64,000 bases of DNA from Cellulosimicrobium cellulans (GCF_007679345.1 NZ_VEGH01000004.1:248001-312000), one strand, 5' to 3'. Counted from the stretch's first letter, positions 55,372-64,000 are shown. The notes: generated by a model not told the origin, from the sequence alone. Program-made: numbers and translations.

Positions 55372-56483
55372 CCGCCGCCGTCGAGGGCCCCGCCGGCGCC
55401 CCGGGCACCGCTGACGCCGCCGTGGACCGCACCGCAGCGGACCGCACCGGCGCCGACCCCGCCCGCCCCGTCACGATGGCGGACGTCGCCGCGGCGGCGG
55501 GGGTGTCGGTCAAGACCGTGTCGAACGTCCTCGCCGGGCACGCGCACGTCCGGCCCGAGACCCGCGACCGGGTGCTCGCCGCGGTGGAGGCCCTCGGCTA
55601 CCGGGTCAACCCGTTCGCCAGCCGGCTGCGGTCGGGGCGCACGGGCGTGATCGCGTTCGCGCTGCCGCACCTGTACCAGCCGTACTTCGGCGACCTGGCC
55701 GAGCGGGTCATCGCCGAGGGCGAGCGCCGCGGGCTGACCGTGGTCATCGAGCCGACCGACGCGGTGGCGGCCGCCGAGCGCGCGGTGCTCACCGGCGGGC
55801 GCCGGCAGCAGGTCGACGGCGCCATCGTCTCGCCGGCGGCGCTGAGCCCCGCCGAGGTGGAGCGGCTGCGCGTCGAGGGCCCGGTCGTCCTGCTGGGGCC
55901 GCGGCTCGGCGCGCCGCCCGCGGACCAGGCCGTGATGGACGACCGCGGGGCGGCCCGGACCGCGGTCGCGCACCTGCTCGCGACGGGCCGGCGGCGGATC
56001 GCGGCGATCGGCGCGACGCCGAGGGGCGGGTCCGCCGCGCTGCGCGAGGCCGGCTACCGGGACGCCCTCGCGGCGGCCGGCGTCCCCGTCGACGACGCCC
56101 TGGTGCTCGACGCGCCCGACTGGGACCGCCGGTCGTCGGGCGCCGCGGCGGCGGTGCGGCTGCTCGGATCGGGCGCCCCCTTCGACGCGGTGTTCTGCTT
56201 CAACGACGCCATGGCGTTCGGCGCCCTGCGGGTGCTGGCCAGCCGGGGGCTGCGCGTGCCGGACGACGTGGCGGTGGTCGGGTTCGACGACACCGAGCAG
56301 GCCCGGTTCTCGACCCCGCCGCTGACCTCCGTCGACCCCGGGCAGGAGCAGATCGCCCGGACGGCCGTCGAGCTGCTGGTCGACCGGATCGGCGGGTACG
56401 CGGGGGAGCCCCGCGTCGTGGTGGCGGAGCACCGGCTCGCCGTGCGGGAGTCGAGCGGCGGTCCGCGGACGCCCGTGGCCTGA
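55368..56483 (+). CDS. LacI family regulator (second of tandem pair)
   Basis: A 371-residue LacI protein with a 35-residue Ala/Asp-rich extension before the helix-turn-helix TMADVAAAAGVSVKTVSNVL. The ligand domain has CFNDAMAFGALRVLASRGL and VVGFDDTEQARFSTPPLTS. The DNA-binding helices of the pair are nearly the same (SVKTVS), so they may recognise the same site and form heteromers. It lies next to the GH127 operon, with two similar palindromes in the gap. Confidence 0.9.
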   Translation: MTAAVEGPAGAPGTADAAVDRTAADRTGADPARPVTMADVAAAAGVSVKTVSNVLAGHAHVRPETRDRVLAAVEALGYRVNPFASRLRSGRTGVIAFALPHLYQPYFGDLAERVIAEGERRGLTVVIEPTDAVAAAERAVLTGGRRQQVDGAIVSPAALSPAEVERLRVEGPVVLLGPRLGAPPADQAVMDDRGAARTAVAHLLATGRRRIAAIGATPRGGSAALREAGYRDALAAAGVPVDDALVLDAPDWDRRSSGAAAAVRLLGSGAPFDAVFCFNDAMAFGALRVLASRGLRVPDDVAVVGFDDTEQARFSTPPLTSVDPGQEQIARTAVELLVDRIGGYAGEPRVVVAEHRLAVRESSGGPRTPVA

Positions 56484-56577
56484 TCCCCACCCCGTCGTCC
56501 CGGGACCGGCCGTCCGACAGGGGGGGCGTCGCGACAGAGCGACGGGACCGGGGTGCGCCTGCCGCGAGGACGTGGCG

Positions 56578-56590
56578 TGCATCGATGTCA
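56578..56590. promoter_or_regulatory. LacI-type operator-like site TGCATCGATGTCA
   Basis: An 8-bp CATCGATG palindrome whose flanks, read on the other strand (TGACATCGATGCA), match the site at 56678 at 11 of 13 positions. It is about 95 bases downstream of the second lacI stop. Confidence 0.55.
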
Positions 56591-56677
56591 GGGCCTCCGC
56601 GGAGGTCGGAGCCCCATCGGCACCCGGGATGGCGCGCGACAGCGGTCGCCACGCGCCCACTGCGCGAGTCGTCGGTG

Positions 56678-56692
56678 TTGACATCGATGTAA
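56678..56692. promoter_or_regulatory. Promoter/operator TTGACATCGATGTAA of the GH127 operon
   Basis: TTGACA (56678-56683) is a perfect -35 box, with CAGAGT (56701-56706) at 17-base spacing as -10. The -35 overlaps the palindrome ACATCGATGT (centre 56685/56686), so a LacI protein bound here would block RNA polymerase. Confidence 0.65.
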
Positions 56693-56746
56693 TCGGACAG
56701 CAGAGTGGCGTCCGCACCGTTGCACCGCTCACGGCGAGGAAGCCCC

Positions 56747-58699
56747 ATGACGCACGCGGCCACCACCGCACCCACCGCCCGCCCCGCGCAGCCGCTGCGC
56801 GCGCACGCCGGCCCGGTCGCCCCGCGCGCCGCCGAGCGCCTGGTCCAGCGCCCGCTGCCGGCCTCGGCGGTCCGCCTCGACCCGGCCGGCCACCTCGGCC
56901 GCTGGCAGCGGCTGAACGCCGACGCCACGCTGCCGCACAGCATCGGGATGCTGGAGGACAGCGGCGCCCTGCCCAACCTCCGCCGGGTCACCGGGGAGCA
57001 CGACGGCCCGTTCGTCGGCTACCAGTTCGCCGACTCGGACGTCTACAAGGTGCTGGAGGCGATCGGCTGGGAGATCGGCCGCACGGGCACGGGCGTGTTC
57101 GACGGCTTCCTCGACCGGACCCTCGACCTGCTCACCCGGGCCCAGGACGCCGACGGCTACCTCAACTCGTTCGTGCAGGTCGACCGGCCCGCCGAGCGCT
57201 GGGCGGACCTGCGCTGGGCGCACGAGCTGTACTGCGCCGGGCACCTGATCCAGGCCGCGGTCGCCCTGCACCGCGGCGCCGGGCGGGCCGACTACCTCGC
57301 GCTGGGCCGCCGGTGCGCCGACCTGGTCGTCGCCACGTTCGGACCCGGGGGGCGCGCCGGCTACTGCGGCCACCCGGAGGTGGAGACGGCGCTGGTCGAG
57401 CTGTACCGCGAGACGGGCCACGAGCCGTACCTGGCCACGGCCCGGCGGATGGTCGACGAGCGCGGGCAGGACCTGGCGCTGCTCGGCCCCGACCGGCTCG
57501 GCGCGCACTACTTCCAGGACCAGGCCCCCGTCCGGGAGTCGCTCGAGGCGACCGGCCACGCCGTGCGGCAGCTCTACCTGGACGCGGGCGTCACCGACGT
57601 GTTCACCGAGCAGGGCGACGACACCCTGCTCGCCGCGATGCGCGCGCAGTGGGACTCGGCGCACCACCAGAAGATGTACGTGACCGGGGCGATGGGCTCG
57701 CGGCACTTCGACGAGTCCTTCGGCGACGCGTACGAGCTGCCGCCGGACCGTGCCTACGCCGAGACCTGCGCCGCCATCGCCGACGTGCAGTGGTCCTACC
57801 GGATGCTGCTGGCCGACGGCGGCTCCCGGTACGCCGACGCGATCGAGCGGGCGCTGCTCAACGCGGTCGCCGCCTCGGTGTCGGCGGACGGGCGGTCGTT
57901 CTTCTACTCCAACCCGCTGCACCTGCGCGAGGGGCACCGCGAGGAGGAGAACGCACCGTCCCGGCGGACGCCCTGGTACTCCTGCGCGTGCTGCCCGCCG
58001 AACATCGCCCGGCTCGTCGCGTCGCTGCACGCGTACCTGGCGACCGCGACCGACGACGCGCTGCGGGTGCACCTGTACTCCGCGGCGACGATCGAGGTCC
58101 CCGAGCACCTCGGCACCGGCACCGTCCGGGTGGACACCGCGTACCCGGCCGACGGGCGCGTGCGGGTGGAGGTCGACGGCACGCTCGCCGGGTCGCTCGC
58201 GCTGCGCGTGCCGGGCTGGGCCACCGGCCTGCGGGTGACCGTCGACGGCGCCCCGCTCGCCGCGACGACCCCGGCCGACCTGCCGCTCGAGGACGGCTAC
58301 CTGGTCCTGCCCGCGGGCACCCGCCGGGTCGAGCTCGACCTGGACATGCCGGCGACCGCGGTCGCGGCGCACCCCCGGGTGGACGCCGTGCGCGGCTCGG
58401 TGGCGCTCGTGCGGGGCCCGGTCGTCTACTGCGTCGAGCAGGCCGACCACCCCGACGGGCCGTCCGTCGAGGACGTGCGGCTGCGCGCCGGCGGCGCCCT
58501 CACGGTGGTCCCGGGCGACGACCCGCTGCCGCGCATCGCCGCGGAGGGCGTCGCCGCCGACGCTGCCGACGCCCCGCTGTACGGGGCGGGCCCGTGCGTC
58601 CCCGCCGCGGGCGCACCCGTGCGGCTGACCGCGATCCCCTACGCGCAGTGGGGCAACCGCGCCCCCGGCGCCATGCGGGTCTGGCTCCCGCTCGCCTGA
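56747..58699 (+). CDS. Beta-L-arabinofuranosidase, GH127
   Basis: A 650-residue GH127 enzyme. An (alpha/alpha)6 barrel contains FDESFGDAYELPPDRAYAET followed by Cys, and SCACCPPNIAR. These carry the Glu-x-Cys and Cys-Cys pair that bind zinc and include the nucleophile Cys in the characterised family member HypBA1. There is no signal peptide, so it acts on imported arabinosides, such as those from plant hydroxyproline-rich glycoproteins. GAGGAAG stands before the ATG. It is the first gene of an operon with a CUT1 importer. Confidence 0.93.
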   Translation: MTHAATTAPTARPAQPLRAHAGPVAPRAAERLVQRPLPASAVRLDPAGHLGRWQRLNADATLPHSIGMLEDSGALPNLRRVTGEHDGPFVGYQFADSDVYKVLEAIGWEIGRTGTGVFDGFLDRTLDLLTRAQDADGYLNSFVQVDRPAERWADLRWAHELYCAGHLIQAAVALHRGAGRADYLALGRRCADLVVATFGPGGRAGYCGHPEVETALVELYRETGHEPYLATARRMVDERGQDLALLGPDRLGAHYFQDQAPVRESLEATGHAVRQLYLDAGVTDVFTEQGDDTLLAAMRAQWDSAHHQKMYVTGAMGSRHFDESFGDAYELPPDRAYAETCAAIADVQWSYRMLLADGGSRYADAIERALLNAVAASVSADGRSFFYSNPLHLREGHREEENAPSRRTPWYSCACCPPNIARLVASLHAYLATATDDALRVHLYSAATIEVPEHLGTGTVRVDTAYPADGRVRVEVDGTLAGSLALRVPGWATGLRVTVDGAPLAATTPADLPLEDGYLVLPAGTRRVELDLDMPATAVAAHPRVDAVRGSVALVRGPVVYCVEQADHPDGPSVEDVRLRAGGALTVVPGDDPLPRIAAEGVAADAADAPLYGAGPCVPAAGAPVRLTAIPYAQWGNRAPGAMRVWLPLA

Positions 58700-58704
58700 C
58701 CGGC

Positions 58705-58739
58705 GTCCGGCGCCGCGGCCGAGCGGTCCGGCGCCGGAC
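58705..58739 (+). terminator. 10-bp hairpin between GH127 and binding-protein genes
   Basis: GTCCGGCGCC (58705-58714) pairs exactly with 58730-58739. It may attenuate or protect transcripts inside the operon. Confidence 0.5.
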
Positions 58740-58801
58740 GACCACGACGCACGACCCGGCCCCCGAGGGCCGGCACCCCACGACGAAGGGACGGCGCGAC
58801 G

Positions 58802-60070
58802 ATGCGCAGACGGGTCAGGAGGGCGGCCGCGCTGGCCGCCGCGGTGGTGCTCGGCGCGAGCGCCTGCGCGAGCGGGCCCGGCGGTGGCGGTGACGACGAC
58901 ACCGTGACGCTCTGGGTCCGCGATTACCAGAAGGCGATCATGGGCACGCTCGCGGACGAGTTCAACGCGACCCACGACACCCAGGTCGAGGTCACGCTGG
59001 TGCCCGCGACGAGCTTCGTGCAGAAGCTCGGCACCGCGGTGGCGGCCTACCAGGGCCCGGACATCGCGTCGCTGGACCTGGTGTTCGCGCCGTACTTCGC
59101 CTCGGCGGGCGTGCTCGCGGACGTGACCGACCGGGTCGACGCGCTGCCGTACGCGGACGACCTCAGCCCGGCGCACCTGGACCAGGTCACCTACGAGGGC
59201 CGCACCTACGGGGTCCCGTTCACGGGTGACGTGTCGGTGATGTTCTACAACAAGACCCTGTTCGCCGAGGCCGGGCTCGACCCCGAGGTCCCGCCGGCCA
59301 CCTGGGCCGAGGTGCAGCAGGCCGCCGAGGCGGTCGCCGCGCTCGGCGACGGCAGCAACGGGTTCGTGTTCTCCGGCGCGTGCGGCGGCTGCAACATCTT
59401 CTCGCTGACCCCGCTGGTGTGGGCGTCCGGCGGCGACGTGCTGAACGCCGACGGCACCGAGGCGCTGCTCGACTCCGACGAGGTCGGCGGGGCCCTCCAG
59501 CTGTACCGGGACCTGTACGACGCGGGCACCATGCCCGAGCTGGTGCGCACCGACGCCGGCCCGAACGCGGCGAGCGCGTTCCAGTCCGGCACGGTCGGCA
59601 TCCGGTTCGACGGCACGTCGTTCATGTCGACGCTGGTGTCCGACGGCGCGGTCGACTTCGGCGTCGCCCCGATCCCCGGGCAGGACGGGGGGTCCGCCTC
59701 GTTCGCCGGCGGTGACGTGCTGTCGGTGATGACCGGCGCCGACAACCCGGACGGGGCCTGGGAGTTCCTGCAGTGGGCGACGGACCGCGACGCGCAGCAG
59801 GTGCTCGCCGACCACGCGATCCTGCCGATCCGGATGGACCTGCTCGACGAGATCTACGTGCCGCAGGACCCGCGGTTCGCCGTGTTCGCGGACGCGCTGT
59901 CCGTCGGGCACGTGCCGTACTCGATCGTCGAGAACGAGCTGTTCAACGACAACAACGGCGTCTGGGCCGGGCTGATCCAGGACGCCGTGTTCGGACCCGG
60001 CAGCGTCGCCGACGCGCAGGCCGCGGCCCAGGAGGACGCCCAGGCGATCCTCGACAAGGCGAACGACTGA
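58802..60070 (+). CDS. Sugar ABC transporter substrate-binding lipoprotein
   Basis: A 422-residue family 1 solute-binding protein. The signal helix ends in GASAC (about residue 22), followed by a Gly/Asp spacer. The mature domain includes YGVPFTGDVSVMFYNKTLF and the closing FNDNNGVWAGLIQDAVFG. Its ligand is probably an arabino-oligosaccharide, judged from the GH127 gene upstream. GAAGGGACGG precedes the ATG. Confidence 0.92.
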   Translation: MRRRVRRAAALAAAVVLGASACASGPGGGGDDDTVTLWVRDYQKAIMGTLADEFNATHDTQVEVTLVPATSFVQKLGTAVAAYQGPDIASLDLVFAPYFASAGVLADVTDRVDALPYADDLSPAHLDQVTYEGRTYGVPFTGDVSVMFYNKTLFAEAGLDPEVPPATWAEVQQAAEAVAALGDGSNGFVFSGACGGCNIFSLTPLVWASGGDVLNADGTEALLDSDEVGGALQLYRDLYDAGTMPELVRTDAGPNAASAFQSGTVGIRFDGTSFMSTLVSDGAVDFGVAPIPGQDGGSASFAGGDVLSVMTGADNPDGAWEFLQWATDRDAQQVLADHAILPIRMDLLDEIYVPQDPRFAVFADALSVGHVPYSIVENELFNDNNGVWAGLIQDAVFGPGSVADAQAAAQEDAQAILDKAND

Positions 60071-60118
60071 CCCCATCCGCGGGGCACCGCGCCCCCTCGA
60101 ACGACGGAGTTCCGAGCG

Positions 60119-61066
60119 ATGACCGCACCCGTCATGGCCCCACCCGCACCCGGCGGCGTCGCGCTGCCCCGGCGCCGCCGCAGGCGCGCCACCCTCGCCC
60201 GCCGGCGCACCCGGCTCGGCGTGCTCATGGTCCTGCCCGCCGTCGTCATGCTCGGCCTGTTCTTCCTGTGGCCGCTGACGCAGACGGTCCGGATGTCCTT
60301 CTACGACTGGCCGATGCTCGGCGAGCACACGTGGGTCGGCCTGGAGAACTACGCCGACGCGCTGACCGACTCCGACTTCCTGGCGGCGGTCGGCTTCACG
60401 CTCCGGTACACGCTGATCGCCACGCCGCTGCTGTTCGCGGTGGCGCTGGTCCTCGCGCTGCTGGTCCGCGGGGGCACCCGCGCCGCGCGGGCGTTCCAGA
60501 CGATCTGGTTCATCCCGGTGGTGATCGGCATGGCCGCCGCGTCCTACCTGTGGATGTACCTGTTCCAGCCCGACCTGGGCCCGGCCGCCGCGCTGGGGGA
60601 GCGCGCCGGGCTGCTGGACGCCTCGCAGAACTACTTCGCCACGTTCACGTCGGCGCTCGTCATCGTGCTGGCCATGGTCACCTGGAAGGTGGTCGGCCTG
60701 CAGATGCTGCTGCTGTCCTCCGGGCTGCAGTCCATCCCCGTCGAGGTGACCGAGGCCGCGCGGATCGACGGCGCGGGGCGGTGGCAGGCGTTCCGGCACA
60801 TCACGCTGCCGCTGCTCCGGCCGACGCTCGCGCTGGTGCTGGTGTTCTCGGTCGCCGGGTCGCTGCTCGCGTTCGACCAGTTCTTCATCATGACCGCGGG
60901 CGGGCCGTCGAACTCGACGATCACCGCGGTGTTCCAGACCTACCGGACCTCCTTCATCCAGTTCGAGCTCGGCGCCGGTGCCGCGATGTCGGTGCTGCTC
61001 ATGGTCGTCCTCGCGGCCGTGAGCGCCCTGCAGATGCTCCTGCTGAGGAACACGGACAACGCATGA
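60119..61066 (+). CDS. CUT1 sugar ABC transporter permease, MalF type
   Basis: A 315-residue permease with a basic N-terminus, six hydrophobic segments and the EAA loop VEVTEAARIDGAGRWQAFRHI. It pairs with the MalG-type subunit, whose ATG overlaps its stop. No ATPase gene is in the operon. Confidence 0.92.
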   Translation: MTAPVMAPPAPGGVALPRRRRRRATLARRRTRLGVLMVLPAVVMLGLFFLWPLTQTVRMSFYDWPMLGEHTWVGLENYADALTDSDFLAAVGFTLRYTLIATPLLFAVALVLALLVRGGTRAARAFQTIWFIPVVIGMAAASYLWMYLFQPDLGPAAALGERAGLLDASQNYFATFTSALVIVLAMVTWKVVGLQMLLLSSGLQSIPVEVTEAARIDGAGRWQAFRHITLPLLRPTLALVLVFSVAGSLLAFDQFFIMTAGGPSNSTITAVFQTYRTSFIQFELGAGAAMSVLLMVVLAAVSALQMLLLRNTDNA

Positions 61067-62007
61067 GCACGCTGGTCGCCGCCGACGCCTCGGCCCTCGC
61101 CACCCCCGACCCGTCCCGGGCCCCGGCGCCCCGGCGCCGCGGCCGCATCCCGCGCACCGTCGCCGAGGTCCGCGCCTCGATGCCCCGCCTCGCGTGGTGG
61201 GTCGTCTGCCTCTGCCTCGCCATCGTGTTCCTCTACCCGCTCTACGTGATGATCACGCAGAGCCTCAAGGCGCCCGCCGAGGCCGTCGCCGTCCCGCCGA
61301 CGATGTTCCCGCACGACTGGTCGCTCGAGAACTACCGGGCGCTCGCGGACTCGTCGTCCGGGATCAGCCTGCTGCGCTCGCTCGGCAACTCGGTGCTGGT
61401 GTCGGTGTCGGTGACGCTGCTCACCACGGTGGTCGCCACGCTGGCCGGCTACGGCTTCGCCAAGCTGCCGTTCCGCGGCTCGGGGTTCATCTTCTTCCTC
61501 GCCCTGGTCGCGTTCATGGTGCCGTTCCAGGCGATCATCACGCCGCTGTTCCTGATCCTGCGGAACCTCGGTCTGCTCGGCTCGCTGCCGGGGCTGATCC
61601 TCGTCATCGCGACGTTCAGCCTGCCGTTCGGGCTGTTCCTCATGCGGAACACGTTCGCGGCGCTGCCCGGCAGCCTGGAGGAGGCCGCGATGATCGACGG
61701 GTGCGGGACGCTCGGCGCGATGCGCCGCGTGCTGCTCCCGGTCGCGCTGCCGGGCGTGATCTCGACCGCGCTGCTGACGTTCTTCACCGCGTGGAACGAG
61801 TTCTTCGCGACGCTGATCCTGCTGGTGGACCAGGACAGGTACACGCTGCCGGTCAGCCTGCAGATGCTGGCGTCCGGGCAGAACAACCAGCTGGACTGGG
61901 GCGTGATGCAGGCGGGGGTCACGGTGACGGTCGTGCCCTGCATCGTGATCTACCTGCTGCTGCAGAAGTACTACGTCAGCGGCCTGCTGTCGGGCGCCGT
62001 GAAGTAG
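61063..62007 (+). CDS. CUT1 sugar ABC transporter permease, MalG type
   Basis: A 314-residue permease with six hydrophobic segments and the EAA loop LEEAAMIDGCGTLGAMRRV. It ends in YYVSGLLSGAVK, the usual C-terminus of MalG-like subunits. It overlaps the previous stop by ATGA. It is the last gene of the arabinoside operon; a perfect hairpin follows. Confidence 0.92.
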   Translation: MSTLVAADASALATPDPSRAPAPRRRGRIPRTVAEVRASMPRLAWWVVCLCLAIVFLYPLYVMITQSLKAPAEAVAVPPTMFPHDWSLENYRALADSSSGISLLRSLGNSVLVSVSVTLLTTVVATLAGYGFAKLPFRGSGFIFFLALVAFMVPFQAIITPLFLILRNLGLLGSLPGLILVIATFSLPFGLFLMRNTFAALPGSLEEAAMIDGCGTLGAMRRVLLPVALPGVISTALLTFFTAWNEFFATLILLVDQDRYTLPVSLQMLASGQNNQLDWGVMQAGVTVTVVPCIVIYLLLQKYYVSGLLSGAVK

Positions 62008-62053
62008 GCCGCGCGGCCGCGTCACGACCCCGCACAGGACGGGGGCCGGACCG

Positions 62054-62081
62054 CCCCGCGGGCGCTAGCGAGCCCGCGGGG
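62054..62081. terminator. 10-bp perfect hairpin, bidirectional terminator
   Basis: CCCCGCGGGC (62054-62063) and GCCCGCGGGG (62072-62081) flank an 8-base loop that contains the TAG stop of the opposing PIN gene. Confidence 0.75.
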
Positions 62082-62433
62082 CGAGGACGCGGACCAGGTG
62101 GTCGAACGGGGCGAAGTCGGCGAGGTTCGCCGTCATCACCGCAGCCCCGTGCCGGTGGGCCTGTGCGGCGATCAGGGCGTCCTTGCCCCGGATCCTGGCT
62201 CCCGTGGCGCGCGCGCCCGCCGCGACGACGCCGTACGAGCGGCTGGCCGCGACGTCGAAGTCGAGCCAGTCGAACCGCTCGTCCAGGTCGTTCAGCCAGC
62301 GGAGGCGGTCCGCTGCGACCTGGGGGTCGCGCGCCGTGAGCACACCGAGCTCGAGCTCCGCGCGGGACAGGATGCTGGCGGCGTACCGCTCGGCGGGATC
62401 GCCGTGGGTCGTGATCTCGATCTCCTCGTCGGA
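62065..62433 (-). pseudogene. PIN-domain (VapC-like) toxin lacking its N-terminus
   Basis: The reading frame gives ILSRAELELGVLTARD, FDWLDFDVAASRSYG and GKDALIAAQAHRHGAAVMTAN, which correspond to the second half of a VapC toxin, including the later acidic residues. The frame is open upstream as far as SDEEIEI and beyond, but has no ATG, GTG or TTG. The first strand with the essential Asp (LDTS-type) is absent. The first start codon, a GTG at 62343, would give only 92 residues. It is most likely a remnant. Confidence 0.65.
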
Positions 62434-62448
62434 GGCGAGCGTACCGGA

Positions 62449-62468
62449 ATGTAGACGGGGGTCTACAT
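62449..62468. promoter_or_regulatory. Palindrome ATGTAGAC-GGGG-GTCTACAT, candidate operator
   Basis: An 8-bp perfect dyad just upstream of the PIN-gene remnant. Toxin-antitoxin operators of the VapBC type are often such palindromes. TACATT on the minus strand (62452-62447) could be a -10 box. Confidence 0.45.
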
Positions 62469-62521
62469 CCGGTCCGCCCGGCAGCGCGCGGCCGCGGCCG
62501 CGGGCGGACCGGGCGCCGCGC

Positions 62522-62557
62522 CGCCGCCCTCCCGGTGTCCCAACCGGGCGGGCGGCG
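62522..62557 (-). terminator. Hairpin downstream of ppdK
   Basis: CGCCGCCC-T-CCCGGT pairs with ACCGGG-C-GGGCGGCG around a 6-base loop. It lies 15 bases beyond the ppdK stop in the direction of transcription. Confidence 0.6.
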
Positions 62558-62571
62558 CCGCGCGCGCCCCC

Positions 62572-64000
62572 TCACCGGGCGTCGGAGTCGGCTCCCTGGA
62601 TCGCGGCCCTGCCGGCCTCGAGCCGCGCGACCGGCACCCGGAACGGCGAGCAGGACACGTAGTCCAGCCCGACCGCGTCGAAGAACCGGATCGACTCCGG
62701 GTCACCACCGTGCTCGCCGCACACCCCGACGGTGAGGTCCGGGCGGGTGGCCCGACCCTCCTCGACGGCGATGCGGACGAGCCGACCGACGCCCTTCGTG
62801 TCGATGGTCTCGAACGGGGACACGGTGAGCACCCCGTTCGCGAGGTACTCCGGGAAGAACGCCCCCTCGACGTCGTCCCGGGAGAAGCCCCACGTCGTCT
62901 GCGTGAGGTCGTTGGTGCCGAACGAGAAGAACTGCGCGACCTCGGCGATCCGGTCGGCGGTGAGCGCCGCGCGCGGCAGCTCGATCATGACGCCGACCGG
63001 GAGGTCCAGGTCGACCCCGCGCGCGGCTCCGACCTCGGCCATGATCCGCAGCGCCTCGTCGCGGACCAGGTGGAGCTCCATGACGGAGCCGACCAGCGGC
63101 ACCATGATCTCCGCGTGCGGGGTGCCGCCGGCCTCGAGCCGGTCGGCCGCCGCCTCGCAGATCGCGCGGATCTGCAGCGCGAACAGCCCGGGCACGACGA
63201 GGCCGAGCCGGACGCCGCGCAGCCCGAGCATCGGGTTCGCCTCGTGCATCCGGCGGACGGCGGCGAGCAGCCGGGTGTCGTGCTCGTCCTCCTCGCCGCG
63301 CTCCCGCGCCAGGGCCACCTTGACCGCCAGGTCGGTGAGGTCGGGCAGGAACTCGTGCAGCGGCGGGTCGATCAGCCGGATGGTGGTCGGCAGCCCGTCC
63401 ATCTCGGTGAGCAGCGCCCCGAAGTCCTCCCGCTGCAGCGGCAGCAGGGCGTCCAGGGCCGCCTGGCGCTCCGCGTCGTCGGCGGCGAGCACGACCCGCT
63501 CGACCAGCACGCGTCGCTCGCCGAGGAACATGTGCTCGGTGCGGCACAGCCCGATGCCCTGGGCGCCGAGCGAGCGGGCGCGCCGGGCGTCCTCGGCCGT
63601 GTCCGCGTTGGCGTGCACCCGCAGCCGCCGGGTGTCGTCGGCGTGCGTGAGGACGCGGTGCACGGAGCGGACGAGGTCGGCGGTCTGCTCGTCCTCGCCG
63701 GCCTGGTCGAGCGCCGCGTCCAGGCCCTCGCCCAGGTAGGTGCTCACCGGCGACGGGACGACCGGCACGGCGCCGAGGTAGACCTCGCCCGTCGAGCCGT
63801 CGATCGCCACGACGTCGCCCTCCGCCACCTCGTGCCCGGCCACCCGCATCGACCGGGCCGCGGGGTCGATGTCGAGCGCGTCGGCCCCGACCACGCAGGT
63901 CAGCCCCATGCCGCGTGCGACGACCGCCGCGTGCGACGTCTTGCCGCCGCGGGCGGTGAGCACGCCGACCGAGGCGATCATGCCGCCGAGGTCGTCCGGG
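62572..64000 (-). CDS. ppdK: Pyruvate phosphate dikinase, C-terminal part (runs off window)
   Basis: The last 475 or so residues of a protein that is normally near 880. The phospho-His domain has GGKTSHAAVVARGMG (His), and the PEP/pyruvate-binding TIM barrel has GIGLCRTEHMF, MVPLVGSVMELH, FFSFGTNDLTQTTWGFSRDD and GVCGEHGGDPESI. The frame stays open past the right edge and upstream residues PDDLGG fit the family. The enzyme interconverts pyruvate, ATP and phosphate with PEP, AMP and pyrophosphate. A hairpin terminator follows. Confidence 0.95.
   Translation of the reverse strand, partial: PDDLGGMIASVGVLTARGGKTSHAAVVARGMGLTCVVGADALDIDPAARSMRVAGHEVAEGDVVAIDGSTGEVYLGAVPVVPSPVSTYLGEGLDAALDQAGEDEQTADLVRSVHRVLTHADDTRRLRVHANADTAEDARRARSLGAQGIGLCRTEHMFLGERRVLVERVVLAADDAERQAALDALLPLQREDFGALLTEMDGLPTTIRLIDPPLHEFLPDLTDLAVKVALARERGEEDEHDTRLLAAVRRMHEANPMLGLRGVRLGLVVPGLFALQIRAICEAAADRLEAGGTPHAEIMVPLVGSVMELHLVRDEALRIMAEVGAARGVDLDLPVGVMIELPRAALTADRIAEVAQFFSFGTNDLTQTTWGFSRDDVEGAFFPEYLANGVLTVSPFETIDTKGVGRLVRIAVEEGRATRPDLTVGVCGEHGGDPESIRFFDAVGLDYVSCSPFRVPVARLEAGRAAIQGADSDAR

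Overview
The window is very G+C-rich DNA with many GTG starts and stop/start overlaps (GTGA, ATGA). It also encodes F420-type LLM oxidoreductase, ClgR-like, SARP and universal stress proteins. This fits a high-GC actinobacterium. The load of plant-polysaccharide genes (GH10 xylanase, GH35 beta-galactosidase, GH127 beta-L-arabinofuranosidase, CUT1 sugar importers, LacI regulators) suggests a Cellulomonas-like member of the Micrococcales; the genus is inference. About 60 protein genes, two broken genes and several clear palindromic operators and hairpins were found. I saw no tRNA, rRNA, CRISPR array or insertion sequence.

Layout. 0.1-6.1 kb holds a LysR regulator, a flavin oxidoreductase, a short GtrA-like membrane protein, a methyltransferase, a PhnB-like VOC protein and a SARP/BTAD regulator. 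6.2-8.3 kb holds a BrnT-like toxin with a frameshifted antitoxin gene, then a NYN nuclease with a LOTUS-like segment. 8.3-19.3 kb looks like one catabolic locus: a PucR regulator, a PPC-domain protein and an adenosine/adenine deaminase face a tightly overlapping run of NMT1-type ABC transporter, D-aminoacylase-type amidohydrolase and D-threonine-aldolase-like PLP enzyme, followed by a second amidohydrolase. 19.3-22.3 kb holds a lipoprotein, a flavin reductase and a PP2C phosphatase. 22.3-24.5 kb is a patch of visibly lower G+C with a single large membrane P-loop NTPase of KAP architecture. 24.5-26.5 kb is an accessory clpP pair facing a ClgR-like regulator, with matching 17-bp palindromes in front of both. 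26.6-34.1 kb carries an LLM oxidoreductase behind a MerR-type promoter, a SpoIIE-type phosphatase, a xylanase, an endonuclease/phosphatase-family protein, an M15-like peptidase and a universal stress protein.

34.1-40.5 kb is a galactoside operon (LacI, three operator-like palindromes, CUT1 importer, GH35). 40.6-52.7 kb holds a diguanylate cyclase, luxS with a nucleosidase, an AlkA-like glycosylase, a TetR/hydrolase divergon with two operators, a UMF1-type MFS protein, DUF72, S4 and ketopantoate-reductase-like proteins and an amidohydrolase. 52.9-62.0 kb has an HtrA-like protease, two overlapping LacI genes and an arabinoside operon (GH127, CUT1 importer). The right edge holds an N-terminally truncated PIN toxin gene and the 3' part of pyruvate phosphate dikinase. 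Neither CUT1 operon encodes its own ATPase, so a shared MsiK-type ATPase elsewhere is likely.
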